Shown here piece by piece: positions 20,927-32,749 of a stretch of DNA of 64,000 bases. Both the position numbers and the translations under genes were made by a program. The DNA is from Rostrohypoxylon terebratum (Eukaryota > Ascomycota > Sordariomycetes > Xylariales > Hypoxylaceae). Below the pieces are notes generated by a model. It did no database searches, was not told the origin of the DNA, and saw only the letters and a list, made by a program, of their open reading frames with translations. The stretch lies in NCBI GenBank assembly GCA_022497145.1, contig MU385863.1:1-64000 (forward strand), read 5' to 3'. Numbering within the stretch: the stretch's first letter is position 1; each line of letters begins with the position of its first letter.

Positions 20927-22009
20927 ATGCCGTCCGACCAGTCGAAATATGCCATACACGCTGCTGCCCGAGAAGGGAAAGGTAAATATGCCTTCCATAC
21001 TCTTTCTATACTCTTTGCTGACTCCACTCGTTTGGCGGTAGTTACCGTTGTCGAGTCCTTACTGCATGTAGGCTTATGAAATCAACCCGTTCCTTCTCGG
21101 GAATTCAGTATGACTCACAGTGTGGCTGCTCATTGTATTCATAGGCAGACCCGAAACTATCTCATCTCAAGGACGATGATGGTCGTCTCCCTATTCACTG
21201 GGCCGCGTCTGCAAACAACCACACCATCGTTTTGATGTTAACTCAAAAAAAGGACTTTGATCCTGATGTAGAGGTAAATGATGTCCCCTCGTCTAACATT
21301 GTGAAAAATCTTCACGTAGCTAATGGTCTTTCAAGGACGACAGTGGCTGGACTCCATTGATGATTGCGACAAGTGTGAAGGATGGTGATGCGATTGTAGA
21401 GCTGTTGCTATCAAGAGGTGCAGATGTGGACCATAAGAGTGAGGCCCGTTGCTCTCAATTAAAAGTATATATTGTAACAGAACTGATCGTGGGCAGACAA
21501 TAACGGCCAGGTGCGTTGTTGAAACAGATTAGGTTAGATGAAGCATCAGATCGCTGATGATAGCACAGACGGCTCTCCACTTTGTCGCCTCAAAGAATAA
21601 CCTCGAAGTAGCGCGCAAGCTTTTAGGTAACAAACCACCAGCGTCCGCTCGTGTTAGGGACAAGCGTGGCCAATATCCCCTCCACCGAGCCGCGGCCGTA
21701 GGCTCGGTCGCTATGGTTAATATATTGCTGCAGAATCGCAGCCCACTTAACGCAACTGATAATGTTGGTTACACTGCTCTGCATCATGCTGTTGCCGAAG
21801 GTCACGGTCGGTTCACCTCTTCCCATATTGGCATTCAAGAATGATCAACTAACAGAGCCACAGGAGCTACCGCAGTAGCATTACTCAAAGCCGGGGCTGA
21901 GATCGATAAACGAGACTCAAATGGATATCTCGCATTAGATCTTGCGCCTGATAATGAGGTTCGCAAATACATCGAGCGAGAGGCTGAGAACGAGGGGATA
22001 GAGCTGTGA
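20927..22009 (+). CDS. NAS6: Ankyrin-repeat proteasome assembly chaperone (gankyrin)
   Basis: It is an ankyrin protein that escorts the Rpt3 module during assembly of the 19S proteasome base. Read from small exons: MPSDQSKYAIHAAAREGK, VTVVESLLH|ADPKLSHLKDDDGRLPIHWAA, DPDVE|DDSGWTPLMIAT, GADVDHK, a 14-nt micro-exon (21497-21510) coding NNNGQ, then TALHFVASKNNLEVARKLL, RDKRGQYPLHRAAAVGSVAM, NATDNVGYTALHHAVAEGH, and GATAVALLKAGAEIDKRDSN. This gives about six or seven ankyrin units and ~235 aa, the normal size. The last intron (21807-21863) has a GTCGGT donor. Start 20927 is preferred because homologues begin shortly before KYAIH; an in-frame ATG at 20897 would add ten residues. Confidence 0.87.
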
Positions 22010-22079
22010 ATGCGTACTGTGGGACTTGAACCACTGCCACCGAATGCGCGTGATACTGCTACTCTTGCAAAACAGGTTA

Positions 22080-22112
22080 TTGCTTTATTTATTTATTTAT
22101 TTATTTATTTTT
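22080..22112. repeat. (TTTA)n microsatellite
   Basis: A run of about seven TTTA units lies in the 133-bp gap between the convergent stops of NAS6 and the TMF1-like gene, probably within overlapping 3' untranslated regions. Confidence 0.8.
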
Positions 22113-22142
22113 TGAAGGCATGTTTGGGCTGTTAGCCCTATC

Positions 22143-24706
22143 CTATTTGATCGTGCGTTCTACGAGATCCCTATACATAGCTTTGACATCGATCACGTCC
22201 GCACGCAATTCTTCTACCAGCTCGCTCTTTTCCCCGAGCATCTCCAGCGTAGTCTGATACCTTTCGTTCATCTCTGCCACCTCCTTCTCAAGCTCTGCAA
22301 CCTTCTTCCTTGCCCCTTTCCCGGCTTCAGCCTCCTTCATTAGTGTGACTATCTCCCCGCGAGCCTCGTCTCGCTGACTCGAAATCCTGGCAAGCTCCTC
22401 CTTAGCTGCCACCTTTTCACTCTCTAATCGACGAATAACGGCACTCATCCTTTCGACAAGTTGCACCGATGGTCCCGCTGTCATAGTCGAGACGGACACC
22501 ATATCTTGTAACATGTTTTGGGGGGAGGCTGGAGTCTCAGAGTTATCAAAGACGTCGTCTCTGTCGACAGGTGCCGTGGGTGACGCAAAAATTTCCAGGC
22601 CGCCAGAGAGAGATGGCGGCGTTCCTAACTGCACTGATGTTACGGGAAATAAAGGGGATCGGATGGGAGGCTGTGCTGAAGGGCGCCTACCAGATGACGG
22701 TCGATCGCCGGGACTCGGTTCGCCATTGCTAGAAGGTGCCGACGTCTTGCGAAGCCTGGTTGGGTAACTCTGCAAGCCGAGGAACTCGCTGCTGAAAGTT
22801 CTCTGCGGCGCAGTCAGCAAAGGAGATTCTGGACGGCTGATGCTGCGGAAAGCGGCAGATGGGACATCATCTAGCCAGTTGCGCCGGTCCTGATCCGTTC
22901 GTTCGGATTTTTCTTCCTTCCAAGCCAGCCGCTGTCGATCAAAATCGGATCTCGCCTCGGCCAACGAGGCCTCGGCTTCCTCGGCTCGTCTGCGAAGCGA
23001 TTCAATTTGAGACTGGTAAGAGGACAAATCTTGCTGTACGTTAGGAAGTTGGTTCCTGGCTTCCTCTAGCTCTTCCTCCTGGCGCTTGGCTCGAGAAGCC
23101 TGAGTCTAGTGATTAGTGTTTTTTTTTGACCTGGTTCGGGGGAATGCTAGTTGCCTACTGTCTCGCGGGCTTTCCGCCTCATTTCTGATTCGCGACGCAG
23201 CGCTTCGTCCCTCTCTCTCTCCAAAGCCGCGGTTTTTGCAATCAGAGACGCTTCGATACCCTGCCAATTCTCGCTGGCGATGGAATACTGTGTTTGAAGA
23301 GTTTCTATCTGACGGAGTAGTTTTGCTTGTGCATCACCCACAGCGCCCGATGAGGCTTCTTCTGCCCGGATCCGAAGGGCTTCTAACTTGTTTTCGAGAA
23401 TCTGAACTTCCCCTTTAAGCTCTAATTCAACGACGCGAGAACGCTCCGCAGCCCTATCGGCCTTTTCCTGTAGTCCTGTTATTTGTATCTTTGCACGGTC
23501 GGCTAGCAAGCCTTTCTCTACCTCTAGCGCTGCCACCGCGTCTTCTAGCTCTTTCACACGCTGTTCTCCCGCCTGTCGTAGTTGGTCATTGACTCTAGCA
23601 GCTAAATTTCTAGCTTGATCTGATTCCTCTCGTAGCCGATTCTCAAGCTCAGATATTGTGTTGTTTCTCGAGGTAACCTCAGACCTCAGTTTTTCTAAAT
23701 CTCTCTTCAGTTGGCCTATCTGCTTCCGAAATTCTATGTTTGCTTTCTCGACATCGCTTTTTTCGTCGAACTTCTTCCGTAGTGCATTTAGCTCGTTCTC
23801 CGCCTTTTGACGCCAGAGCTTCTGTTCATTGAGCTCCTTTTCGCCTAATGCAAGCTGACCCCTTAGCTTTTTTATGATGCTTCGATGTTTCTGCTCCGTA
23901 CTTGCAAGCTTTTGGCCTTCCTCCATCAGTTGAGCGATTTGCTGGTCCTTCTCGGCGATGATTTTTCCCTCGCTCCCTGCCGGCGCGGTAGCGGCGGTAG
24001 CTCTCGCAGCCTCTGACGCTTGTCGGGCCAGATATTGCAGTTTAGCCTGCAGAGCGTCGACCCGTTCCACGTGGCTATGAAGCTCGTCCTGATGTTGTAC
24101 CTGAGTGTCTTCCAAAGTTTTCTCGAGATTTGCAATACGTTGTTCGTATAAAACTGACGATGGCGAAGTGGTTCCTACGGCTAAGAGATCGTTAGAGACC
24201 ACTACTTCGGGTTCATTCGTGAGCAGGTGGGATGTCCCACTGCGATCATTTTGTGAATCGGCAGCTGCTGTCCATGTTTGTGTTGAATCAAGCCCTATGC
24301 TTGTTGTATCCTCCTTTGAGCTATCTGCCCCCCCTTCCCTTTCTGCACTTGTTCTGGGGGGGTTGTCAGTGCTAGCGCGGGGGCTTGGAGTTGGTGAGAT
24401 GATCTCGGTACTGGGTCTGGCAGATGGGGAGTCGGATCTCTGAGCGGCATTCTTTGCAGCGACAGCTCGAGCTAAGCGTTCCTGCAATCTGTCGTTGGCA
24501 GACTTGGATGGCGTGGCAGACCGGGGTGGTATGTTTGCGCTAGAAGTAGTGGTGGAGGAAGCGGAGGAAGGTCTAGTAGGCTTTTGCGACGCGGATTGTT
24601 TTGCTGAGTCTTCCTCGGCGAGAATATTGTCAAGCCTCGCCTCGACACCGGCGACGGCCTGGGACAAGAAGGAACCCCATCTAGATGATTTTTGGGGAGT
24701 TGACAT
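22143..24706 (-). CDS. TMF1/Sgm1-like Golgi coiled-coil protein
   Basis: It is a long coiled-coil golgin of the TMF1 / yeast Sgm1 type, which binds Rab6/Ypt6 GTPases at the Golgi. Start MSTPQKSSRWG at 24706 is an ATG; the longer frame begins with GTG and is not used. The opening SSRWGSFLSQAVAGVEARLD is the characteristic N-terminal motif. A Ser/Thr/Pro-rich low-complexity region (to residue ~190) is followed by coiled coil (~210-520). An intron of about 49 nt near 23106-23154 joins KARET|TQASRAKRQEEELEEA. After a second disordered segment, the C-terminal domain runs from SVQLVERMSAVIRRLESEK to ELRADVIDVKAMYRDLVERT, matching the family's conserved C-terminal TATA-binding/Rab6-binding domain. 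Total about 837 aa. Confidence 0.85.
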
Positions 24707-26202
24707 ATCTGAGGCTCTGAAGCCCGCAGCCTGCAGCCCGGAGCTCACGCGATATGACGATATGGCGATATGACAATATGGGGATAAGGAGATCTTCGAC
24801 CTTGAGTGGGTTGGTTATATCGCACGTAATTCGTTTGTTTGGGGATTTGGAAGATGGAGTTGGCGCATCGTATGGGATGGTAGGCTTTTGGTTGCCAATT
24901 GCTGACGTGTCACGGCGAACCGACGAGAAAAGGACGAGGGCTTTTCTTCCTCTTCCTCTTCCTCTTCTTCTTCTTCTTCGGAAATATTGATATTACTGAT
25001 ATGATATGATTGGTATATTTAGTATTCTTGGTATTACTGGTATTTTTTACCTAGAAAGATTGGTTCTTCCGACTTATTTTTCACTTGTCCTCTTCACCGG
25101 GAGCTCTGTTGAGATAGGTTCGTCTCCGCATTTGCGCTTCGTTCGATCGCTTTCGGTTTTTTTTTCTTTTCAAAAAAAAAAATGCAAAAGCTGCACATAA
25201 ATGATTTATTGTGACGATTTTTTTTCCGCGTATTTGTGATTTTCAACTTTTGATGGTGGAGTTTGATTGAGCGTAGCTAACAATGAGAAAACGATCGCTT
25301 CGAGGCCTCGTCGTCCACATAAACCATAAGTAAAACATAAAACATACGTGCGATAATATATGTAGATATCGAATATTAAATGTACTAGGTACGTATATTT
25401 TACCTACTAGGTAGTAGTAGTATAATGGATCTCGAGGATCCCTACCTATTACTAGTAGCACGTACATGGTATGTCTAGTGACAGTTGACTACCTACTGCG
25501 TAGTACAATGAGTAGTACTAGTATTATCGTACCTAGTAGTACCTACCTGCCAATTTATCAAGTAGGTCCATATTAATAGGTAGGAGATCCCTGTTGTCTC
25601 TTGCGATCTTTGCAATTGCAATCATAATTCGGAAAGTTACTAGTAGGATGGGTATTGCCACATGATTACGTCAGTGACCAGCTTCCCCGTGGATTTCCAT
25701 GGGACTTGGAGTTATCACTACGTACCTAGGTCCTAGGTACTAGGTACTGGGTACTATGTAGTATCAGGCTTCCAGGTATTTAGGTATTGTACAAGTACAT
25801 AAAATGACCTAGGATGTCCTAGGTCCTAGGTCCTAGGTAACTACCTCCAGGCACGATTTGACGCTACTACTAGGTACGCTATCTCGCCTTCCTACCGGAG
25901 TGCCGGAAACATCGATGGGTAGGTAGGTAGGTATTTCCAAGATTATTAACACGGTGCTCCGCGGCTTACACCATCATCATATTTTGCACACTTACTTATT
26001 ACCTAGTACGCTTGAACATTTCGACGTTTACATCGGTTTACATACCAACCTTGGGACATACATATCGCTTCCTTTCTCTCCAGCCACCTCAAGTTCCAGG
26101 TTCTACTTGGGTTGCATAATAGCTGTGATATACCCAGGTTCCCGAGGTATCTTTAATAAATCCATTTCCCTCAGACTTCACTTACCTAGATACCTCAAAG
26201 TC
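24707..26202. other. Divergent intergenic region, TMF1-like / ceramidase
   Basis: 1.5 kb with no convincing gene. It holds a (CTT/CCT)n tract at about 24945-24980, T- and A-runs near 25158-25183, and one of the densest patches of CCTAGG/TAGGTA words in the window (25383-25930). The longest frame here begins with GTG and merely runs into the ceramidase first exon. Confidence 0.5.
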
Positions 26203-27820
26203 ATGTCCTTGCAAAGTCTCTTAGAAGCTGTGAGCTTTCCTTACCACGAGCCTCGGCATGGCTTCTGGGGCGAGAAAACGTCTACTTTGAACTTTTGTGA
26301 AGAGGTAAGCAGGCGCATACTGACTTGAAGGTTGTTCGTCTACCAGGTAACAATAGATGAAGCTAACTATCAAACATAGGACTACGTCATGAGTTATTAC
26401 TGCGCTGAAGTCTGCAACGTAGGTTTGCTTGCTCGAGATTTCTTTCTTCTAGCTAAACCTCTCCTCACTTTGCTCTTTGCCGGGTTAGGTCATGAGAATA
26501 TTCAAGGGTTTGCCTCCACGATGCAATGAGCACACCGAGGGCTAACTCGTTGTGTACGGCTTTGCTTAGACTCTCACCAATGCCCTTTTTATATGGCTAG
26601 GCTATAAGGGCATCCGAGGGTGCATCGCAAACTCACACCCTCCTATCTTCTTTGTGACATTCATTGGATACATCGTGGTCGGCCTAGGATCGACCTTTTT
26701 TCATGCCTCCCTCAAGTGTAAGCCTACATGCCACTGACCACGCCTTGCTTGGTTTTAAGTGGTGCAAACCCAAACCCGCTAGTCCTTTGGGATCGTGGCA
26801 TCCTGACTTCTGGCAGATCCAATGCAGCTCGTCGACGAACTGGCCATGATTTATACGACCTGTTTCATGTGCTTTGCCACATTCTCATACGCCAGGTCTG
26901 CTGGTTTTTCGTTCTTCCTCGGCGTCGGCCTCGTTAGCCTCGCTTGCTTCATTACTGTTCGTTCATCCGATCGTTTGCTATCGCCTATCTCACCTTAGAG
27001 TATGTATGCTAATAATGAACTTTAGGCAAGATATTACACAACCAAAGACCCTATATTCCACCAGAATGCCTATGCAGTTCTGACCGCTGTTGTGGTATTC
27101 TCTAACATGTGGATTATGGAGCGGGTGCTCCGGCCGGCCCTACAGATGAGGGAGGAGAGTAGACGAGAAAACCGCGCTCCGAGCAGCCCGAAGCTACCGA
27201 CGACCAATGAGATGGTGAAACAGATGTGGGTCATGGTTGCGACAGGTAAGCAACCGAAGCTGACTCGAAAGCTATTTGATTAGCGGCAACGTGTGTTAAT
27301 AAGTTCCGGAACGATTCTACAGGCCTGAGTATATTCCTCGGTGGTTATCTCATCTGGAATTTAGATAATATGTACTGCAGCACTGTTCGCGAATGGCGAC
27401 ATCGTCTCCGACTTCCCTGGGCTATTGTACTTGAAGGGCATGCTTGGTGGCACCTGAGTACGTAAATTTGGTCATTTTTCTTTCGTCGTCTGTCTCGTTA
27501 CACCCCCTTCTCTCCAGGGGGATTAGTTGCTAATGTTAGAGGTTTACTGCAGTGACTGGAATAGGTGGTAAGTGAGGCATTTCCTAGTGCTACGTATTAA
27601 ATATGGCTGGGAGAGTACAGATTGTATTAGTGTGATGACTAACATGATGGGTTCGGTAGCATATTACTATATTATCTGGCGCATTTGGATACACCGCATT
27701 TTAGACGGCGAGGAAGATAAATTCCGTCTTCATTGGCCGTCGATTTTTAAGACGCCAGATGTGGTCCCTATATTAGAAGACAACACCGACACCAGCACCT
27801 CAGACAAGAAGAGACGATAG
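26203..27820 (+). CDS. YPC1: Alkaline ceramidase (YPC1/ACER family)
   Basis: It is an ER multi-pass hydrolase that splits (phyto)ceramide into sphingoid base and fatty acid. It starts MSLQSLLEAVSFPYHEPRHGFWG (first ATG of the frame) and continues with STLNFCEE|DYVMSYYCAEVCN. Zinc and catalytic residues of the CREST superfamily are visible: STFFHASLKY|PMQLVDELAMIY (His and Asp) and LEGHAWWHL (HxxxH). Several hydrophobic helices fit a seven-span topology. The cytosolic tail is short and charged, ending TSDKKRR. It has about eight exons. The intron after LACFIT (26957-27025) uses a GTTCGT donor, with branch GCTAAT and acceptor TTTAG, and resumes ARYYTTKDPIFHQNAY. Whether it prefers phytoceramide (YPC1) or dihydroceramide (YDC1) cannot be told. 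Confidence 0.88.
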
Positions 27821-28662
27821 AGAGCTACTACATACTAATATGTACAGGACCTACCTAGTAGGACCTAGTACTAGGTAGGTATGGCATTATGTACATTGTA
27901 CAATACATAGCCCTAAAGACTAGCCCGAGCGAGAGCTAGTCGAGTCGAGTCGAGTCGAGTCTGGTTACCTACATATGACATATTGGATGTACCTAGGTAG
28001 TCGAACGCCGTCCTCAGATAGGGTACCGTCAATACCTGTTACCCGTTACCTGTCACCTATTGTTAACCGATAGAACTCTTGATAAAGCCCATAGAAACCA
28101 TCCATAATATTAGATGTCAGTTTAGATTTCCTGTTCAATACTTACGCTGCGGTTTAAAGTTGATATGTACATAATATTTGACCATTCAAGGTTCTGAGCT
28201 GGAGTTAAATTGTACCTACCTAGGTAACACTAATACTTACTAGGATGTACCTAGTGCTAGTACTAATTGGATGCAGATACTGAGAATCTGAGATATACTA
28301 TGCTGTACTAGGTACCTATGCTGTATTATCTAACAATCTACCTAGTAACAGAGGCTGCAAAGGGTCTCATCAACGGGTGCAAATGATTGGATCCGTAATA
28401 CCTCATAGTAGGTGCGGTATGCCCCACCGTCGGACCAGACACTGCAGTGACGTCTAACCCATCTTAATCTCTGCAATGTTCGCAATGTTCGCAATGTTCC
28501 GCCTCCAAGTCACATGCGTGAATGATTCCGGAATTTCGTATATTATTTCGGATACGCAATGACAATCTAAATAAATTCTCTTCTTAATTATACTACTACT
28601 CGACTAGGAATTACCAATACCAATACCATATAAAAAGAAAGGGACGGCTCGATCAAAGAATC
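27821..28662. other. Intergenic, ceramidase to prefoldin 1
   Basis: No gene is seen. It contains CCTAGG-type words, a (CGAGT)5 microsatellite at about 27937-27962, a GCAATGTTC x3 repeat at about 28471-28500, and the word TGTACAATACATAGCC at 27897-27912, which recurs exactly at 29897-29912. Confidence 0.5.
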
Positions 28663-29171
28663 ATGTCGATATCAAACGAAGCACTGCAAAAAGTATGGAA
28701 GCTATTAGAATTTACATTTCACGCAAGCATAGGTTCAAACCACTTACCAAGTTTCTATAATTCAGTTACTGCGGGAGGTCGAGACACAGGCTATCGCCGC
28801 ACAGCAACAAATCTCTCTTGTCCGGACCCAGCAAGCCTCCAAGCAACGTGAGCTGCGAATGGCCCAATTAACACGCACCGAGGTATCTTCACTACCGGCG
28901 GACACCAACGTTTACGAAGGGGTTGGCAAGATGTCGGTAACCCCCTGATCGCACACAGGACCCTGTTTTACCGTACACTTAACTAATGGGAACCAACAGG
29001 TTCGTCGCCTTACCCGTTTCAAGTATGAAAAACAAGTTGGAAGCCCAGATCAAGGAAGCTGAAGGCGAGGTAGATGGACTAGGGAAACGGCTGCATTATC
29101 TTGAGGTTTCACAGAAGAATAGTAAGGACCAAGTCGACCGCATGCTGAGAGGTGGTGTCGGCGCCTCCTAG
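28663..29171 (+). CDS. PFD1: Prefoldin subunit 1
   Basis: It is a beta-type subunit of the hexameric prefoldin chaperone. Exon 1 is MSISNEALQK; exon 2 LLREVETQAIAAQQQISLV then SKQRELRMAQLTRTEV and NVYEGVGK; exon 3 MFVALPVSSMKNKLEAQI through KRLHYLEVSQKNSKDQVDR. This is the coiled coil - beta hairpin - coiled coil layout, about 121 aa. The only way to keep frame into MFVALPV is a donor GTCGGT at 28933 with acceptor at 28998-28999, which splits the Met codon AT|G. GTCGGT is also needed in NAS6, supporting the reading. It lies about 16 kb from prefoldin subunit 5. Confidence 0.85.
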
Positions 29172-30910
29172 CTGGCTCCTCATTACCTTCTCTCCCTTAT
29201 GCATACATACATGGATTCATACATACTACTAGTAACTAGGTACACAGACTTTGGTATATACCAGCTCAGTCCGTCATCCATCATGGTCCATCGATAGCAT
29301 GACACGCATGACCTGGCGACGCTATAAATGTTGCGTAACTACTGCACCATCGAGCCGAACAATCATGGCTCGCTCATCGAACGCCTTTTTAGGCAGTTTT
29401 TGTCTTGTTCGTGGTACGGTGACGCACTTTGGCCTTCCGTACAGAATCTTCATGGTAACTTTGGAAACATAAGCCTTTAAGGCTAGGTATCCGTGAAGAC
29501 GCATTATCCACATTATCCTCCAGCACCGCGATAGAACATCAACTTACGCGGTATCTGGGATTCTGGGTATCTGCCCTGCCAGCATGCTTAATAATCCACA
29601 TGCTCTGCATATTAGAGGCATACTAGAATCTAGATACTAGGTACTAGGTAGATACCTATGCAAATACGTAAATCTTCATTAGAAATCATTACTAGGTACA
29701 TAAGTAATATCTAGCCCATGACTCCATGTACCTCCCTACTTACGGCTGTACCTAGCAACCCTAAAATACCTAGCATAAATAGTAAATGCATCTATTAATA
29801 GTGATTGGTACCTACATAGGGTCTTATACCTAGAGATGGCTGGGGTTATAAACCCATTCCGCGCTTACATCCATACTTAGTACTTATAATGTACAATGTA
29901 CAATACATAGCCGGGTGTTTATACGGTATACCTAATAGTAGTATATACTGGTAGGTATAAGGCCCTACAAGCTACTAGTAGATACTAGGTAGGGTTACTT
30001 CGAAGGAAGTATTGTGTTTGTATTGTACATGCTGAGACTTCAGCCCCTCTGGCCTCTACCCCTCTGCCCCTCTGCCCCTCTTTCCAAATGACTCCATCTT
30101 TCAGCCCCCGACATGGGCATGGGTGAAAACTGCGGAACAAAAATTATTAATAACCTTAGATAGAATAAAACACCTCACTGCCTAGGTATGTACTGCTATA
30201 GGTACATTCACGAACGTTCCACTTGTTAACGAATGACCTTCGGCCATTTTGGCCCCCAAGAATGAATTGGGTATGGGGTGTTGGTACTTAAAGTTTATGA
30301 CAGCAAACTAAAACTACTAGGTAGGACCTAGGTCCTAGGTACCACATAACGTACTACATGTGTAGGTAGTAGGCGACTATTGGTGAGGTACAGCATACTT
30401 CTTTCCGAATTTATGATAGGGCATCTCGTCTTTCCCAAGTACCTGCTCGTCTCAAAAGAGGCTCTAATTGGACCTCGCCATACCCCATCATACTATGTAT
30501 TACCTAGTATACCTATTAGGTATTATGGAGGTAACTACGTAGCCATGTCCCTACCTGTTATACCCGTTATCGACTAGACATGTATGTATATGTAGGTCCG
30601 AAGTCTGGGTTGTCCAGCATGATAAACCGAAACACTCTTTCCTCCCCCCCGCCCTCGTACGTGGGTGTAAGCGCGGCTGACTCTGAATTCTCGGATTTGC
30701 CTCCCTCATTTTCTTTCCTCCCCTCCCCCTTCCGTCTCTTCCATTCTCTCACCGAATTTCCTATACTCGCAGAATACATGCCGCTTACTATCATCCTCCC
30801 TTGAACATACTTTTTTTGTGTTCTGCACATGCTATCGGGATAGAGAATAATCAGAGCACCGTCTGTTCACTTTCGTGATCTTTCCTATCAGTTAGACCTT
30901 AGATCCCAAC
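29172..30910. other. Intergenic, prefoldin 1 to coiled-coil gene
   Basis: 1.7 kb without a supportable gene. There are many CCTAGG/TAGGTA words (29640-30010, 30318-30365), a second copy of TGTACAATACATAGCC (29897-29912), a CCCCTCTG array (about 30048-30092) like the one near 8640, and a pyrimidine-rich leader (30640-30760). Frames here are short and lack any recognisable motif. Confidence 0.45.
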
Positions 30911-32512
30911 ATGAGTAGATACGATTCTTACTCCGATGATGAGGATCTCGACATCCGTGTCAGGCATCGGCATGCTTCTCCCAATCCCCCTCCTCTTGCG
31001 CATTATGTAGACGCCCGTTCTCCCCGTCCTCGTTACTACGAGACTCCTCGTGCGGAGGATCGTTTCCTAGTGCCGACGAACGAGCGGACTATTGTGACAA
31101 CCCGGCGATCGCACTCACGCGATCGTCGTGATCCTTCGCCGGCTGTCAGCGCGCCCAACCCCCCGGTCATCATCAACAATCGCATATACAATAACTCTGA
31201 CTCTGAGTCCATATCTGATTCCGACTCGGAGCATGAGACGAAGAGGTCCCGATCTCGCCGTCGTGCTCACTCACGCGCCCACTCGCGCGCTCATTCGCGT
31301 ACCTCATCGAGCTACTCGCGCGAACGCGAACATGACCATGATCATGACCGGTATGCACTGGAGCATGTGCGCCGAGATTATGAGAAGGAGATCGAAGCTA
31401 AGCGTAGGGACTACGAGAAGGACCTCGAGAATAAGCGCCGCGAATATGAGCTAGAGCATGCTCGAAAAGAGCTCCAAGAGCTTAAGCTGGCCGCTCAGAT
31501 CGAGCAGGACGAGAAGCGCCGGAACCGCACTATCCAAGAAGAACGTGATTTGCGAGAGGCCAAGAAGGAACTAGACGAGATTAGAAAAGCCAAAGAGCGT
31601 GATGAGTACGAACGCCGCGTTAAGCAGAAGCTCGAACTTCAAAGGTTGAAGGAGGAAGAGGCTGCTCTGGAAGAGAAGAAGCGTCGCGACAAAGAAGCCA
31701 GAGAGGCTATCGAAAAATATAAGAAGGAGGAAGCTGAACGTAGGCTCAAGGAAAAACAGGAGGCTGAAGCGCGCGAGAAAGAATATAAGGCTAAGATGCA
31801 GGAGCAGCTGCTAAAGTCCGGCCTTAGCGAGAAAGAGATCAATGCTATTCTCGCTGGCGAAAAGATCAAGAAGGAAAAAGAAAAGGAGAAGGAGAAGGAG
31901 AAGGAGAAGGAAAAGGAAAAGGGAAAGGAGATTGAAGAGACACCTCGCCCCATATACACCCGGATGGCGAGACGACACCTGTCTATCGAAACGCTCAGGG
32001 CTTACAACATCGACTTTCAGCTAGATCCCGTAAGTGCCTATGGCTTAACCCCCTTTTCGGTCCCATATCCCTAATCTCGGAATATAGGATCCGGACTATA
32101 TCTTGATCAAGAGGTGGGTAGATGAGCCAGAGCAGGATATGCTCTGGAGGCATACCAAGATCATTCGCGAGAAACGAACCTCTGGATCCAGTAAACTCAT
32201 CAGTAAGTATATTTCACCTATATAAGCCACCTTTACGACCATTTTCTTTTCGTTTACTTTGAAAATCCGGTACGCATACTAGCATGGAAGCTACTGGAGG
32301 CCGGTTCTTGTTAACATACATCACGTACACTCTTCAAACTCCCGGGTGAGTGACTGCTGATGCTAGATTTTGTAGTGTCCATCGAAGAGAAAGACAGGAG
32401 AAAGCACCATCACCACCTCGAGCCCGAATTCGAATGGGTGCGTAAGAAGGAGCGTAGACGGAGTCGATCCCCTTCTTTATTGATGTACTTAGCTGGAGGG
32501 AGGCCAGCATAG
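30911..32512 (+). CDS. Charged coiled-coil protein, DUF8035-like C-terminus
   Basis: Function unknown. The N-terminus is disordered, rich in Arg/Ser/His/Asp, with SRAHSRAHSRAHSRTSS-type repeats. Residues ~150-330 form a continuous Lys/Glu/Arg coiled coil, ending in (KE)n from a GAAAAG/GAGAAG repeat at about 31876-31925. The C-terminus is the conserved part: ARRHLSIETLRAYNIDF, then across an intron LDP|DPDYILIKRWVDEPEQDM, then SIEEKDRRKHHHHLEPEFE and SPSLLMYLAGGRPA. I recall this arrangement from fungal proteins catalogued as DUF8035, but that name is unverified. Two introns (after LDP and after KLI) join in frame. There is no membrane segment or signal peptide. About 457 aa. Confidence 0.78.
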
Positions 32513-32749
32513 TGTGGTTTCTTTTCTTCCTGCGTGCGGAAGGGGATGGAACGCTGCAAATCGCGGTTGACGAACAGAATTATGCCACTTTCCTATTCCT
32601 AAGGCGATAAGAACGAGATCAAGATGGTGATCACAGGCAAGACTGCCCGTTTTGAGCAGTCTGTTTCGAGATTATCAATTGATAATGCTTATGAGCGGGG
32701 AGTTTTTTTTTTCTCTCTTTTTTTCCTGGTAGGGGATATAATTGAAATA

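Noticed and set aside
25954..26202. Longer N-terminus for the ceramidase
   Set aside because: The extended frame begins with GTG and adds a sequence unlike the family; the first ATG, at 26203, gives the expected start.
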